DNA of 39,153 bases from contig JAAVGE010000017.1 in NCBI GenBank assembly GCA_014800385.1, positions 22,002 through 61,154 on the forward strand, in the 5' to 3' direction. Below are positions 38,893 through 39,153 of this stretch, piece after piece. The position numbers and the translations under genes were made by a program. The stretch's first letter is position 1. Every line of letters begins with the position of its first letter. Under the pieces are notes generated by a model. That model did no database searches and was not told the origin of the DNA. It worked only from the letters and a program-made list of their open reading frames with translations. This DNA is from Bacteroidales bacterium (GTDB lineage Bacteria > Bacteroidota > Bacteroidia > Bacteroidales > Muribaculaceae).

Positions 38893-38905
38893 AAACAGTT
38901 TCTTA
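38893..38905 (-). repeat. Dispersed motif, copy 5
   Basis: AAACAGTTTCTTA, inverse of TAAGAAACTGTTT, just upstream of the tRNA-Lys promoter. Confidence 0.7.
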
Positions 38906-38938
38906 AAAACGAGAAAAACAAAAAAATGCTATAAAAAC

Positions 38939-38969
38939 TTGCACAATCCAAAAATAACCACTAACTTTG
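38939..38969 (+). promoter_or_regulatory. Promoter of the tRNA-Lys array
   Basis: TTG (38939-38941), a 20-bp spacer and TAACTTTG (38962-38969), about 33 bp before the first tRNA. Confidence 0.82.
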
Positions 38970-39009
38970 CATCGCTTTTCGGGGATAACCCCTTAGAAAG
39001 CACCAAGGA

Positions 39010-39082
39010 GATTCGCTAGCTCAGCTGGTAGAGCACAACACTTTTAATGTTGGGGTCCTGGGTTCGAGCCCCAGGCGGATCA
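39010..39082 (+). tRNA. tRNA-Lys (anticodon TTT)
   Basis: A 73-nt cloverleaf. The acceptor stem is GATTCGC with GCGGATC (one G-U), the anticodon loop is CTTTTAA with anticodon TTT, the T arm has GGTTCGAGCC, and the discriminator is A. CCA is not encoded. Confidence 0.96.
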
Positions 39083-39129
39083 CAAAAGGTCAACAGAAAA
39101 GACCATAAAACAACACATCCCTCCCACCC

Positions 39130-39153
39130 GATTCGCTAGCTCAGCTGGTAGAG
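39130..39153 (+). tRNA. Second tRNA, probably tRNA-Lys, cut by the window end
   Basis: The last 24 bases (GATTCGCTAGCTCAGCTGGT then AGAG) repeat the 5' end of the tRNA-Lys at 39010 exactly, 47 bp after it, suggesting a tandem array. The anticodon is outside the window. Confidence 0.8.

Overview
The window reads as a chromosomal segment of a Bacteroidales bacterium, most likely a gut Muribaculaceae-type genome (order fairly sure, family a guess). The clues are strong Bacteroidetes promoters (TTG/TTTG, a 19-20 bp spacer, then TAnnTTTG) in front of several genes and tRNAs, a fimbrillin-type lipoprotein locus, an acetyl-type MetA, a Nim-like flavoprotein, and the near absence of Shine-Dalgarno sequences.

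Layout. 1-480: end of a beta-sandwich protein. 716-786: tRNA-Cys (-). 951-7227: housekeeping genes (metA, a U32 RNA-hydroxylase-type protein, convergent prfA-pyrF, bcp, guaD) and a secreted, catalytically dead deaminase-like paralogue directly behind guaD. 7346-9535: a TPR protein. 9619-18136: a type I restriction-modification locus led by a promoter and a decayed XRE-type regulator, then hsdR, hsdM and hsdS, a tyrosine recombinase, and two silent hsdS cassettes arranged as an inversion system (shufflon). 18281-20975: tRNA-Arg, a thioesterase, dprA and a uridine phosphorylase. 21044-27217: a GYF_2/TM2 membrane protein, an HtrA protease and a pyruvate:ferredoxin oxidoreductase. 27801-31199 (-): a three-gene fimbrial-type operon. 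31440-34130 (-): an acidic protein of unknown function and a zinc CDF exporter. 34467-37589: an AT-rich accessory stretch with a promoter-driven, highly structured RNA candidate, a small protein built of repeats, a uracil-DNA-glycosylase-like protein, a small hydrolase-like protein and a WYL regulator. 37622-39153: a small basic protein, a Gdx/SugE-type SMR exporter with a Nim-like gene, and tandem tRNA-Lys genes.

The best-supported special system is the hsdS shufflon. The expressed hsdS has two target-recognition domains (TRDs). A start-less, oppositely oriented hsdS carries a second TRD1 and TRD2, and a free half-gene carries a third TRD2. Short near-perfect inverted repeats lie exactly at the TRD1 and TRD2 boundaries, and the recombinase gene sits inside the invertible interval. 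Inversion could give 2 x 3 = 6 HsdS proteins and so switch the genome-wide methylation pattern. hsdS shufflons are known in Bacteroides and other genera; the three-cassette layout is what the sequence here shows directly.

The most open-ended element is the roughly 220-nt RNA candidate at 34504-34722, with its own promoter and terminator and a rod of at least five nested stems. It lies just before a gene with 111-117 bp internal DNA repeats and a UDG-fold gene. Its function is unknown. A further unexplained signal is the intergenic motif TTAGAAACTGTTT, which recurs at five places in both orientations.
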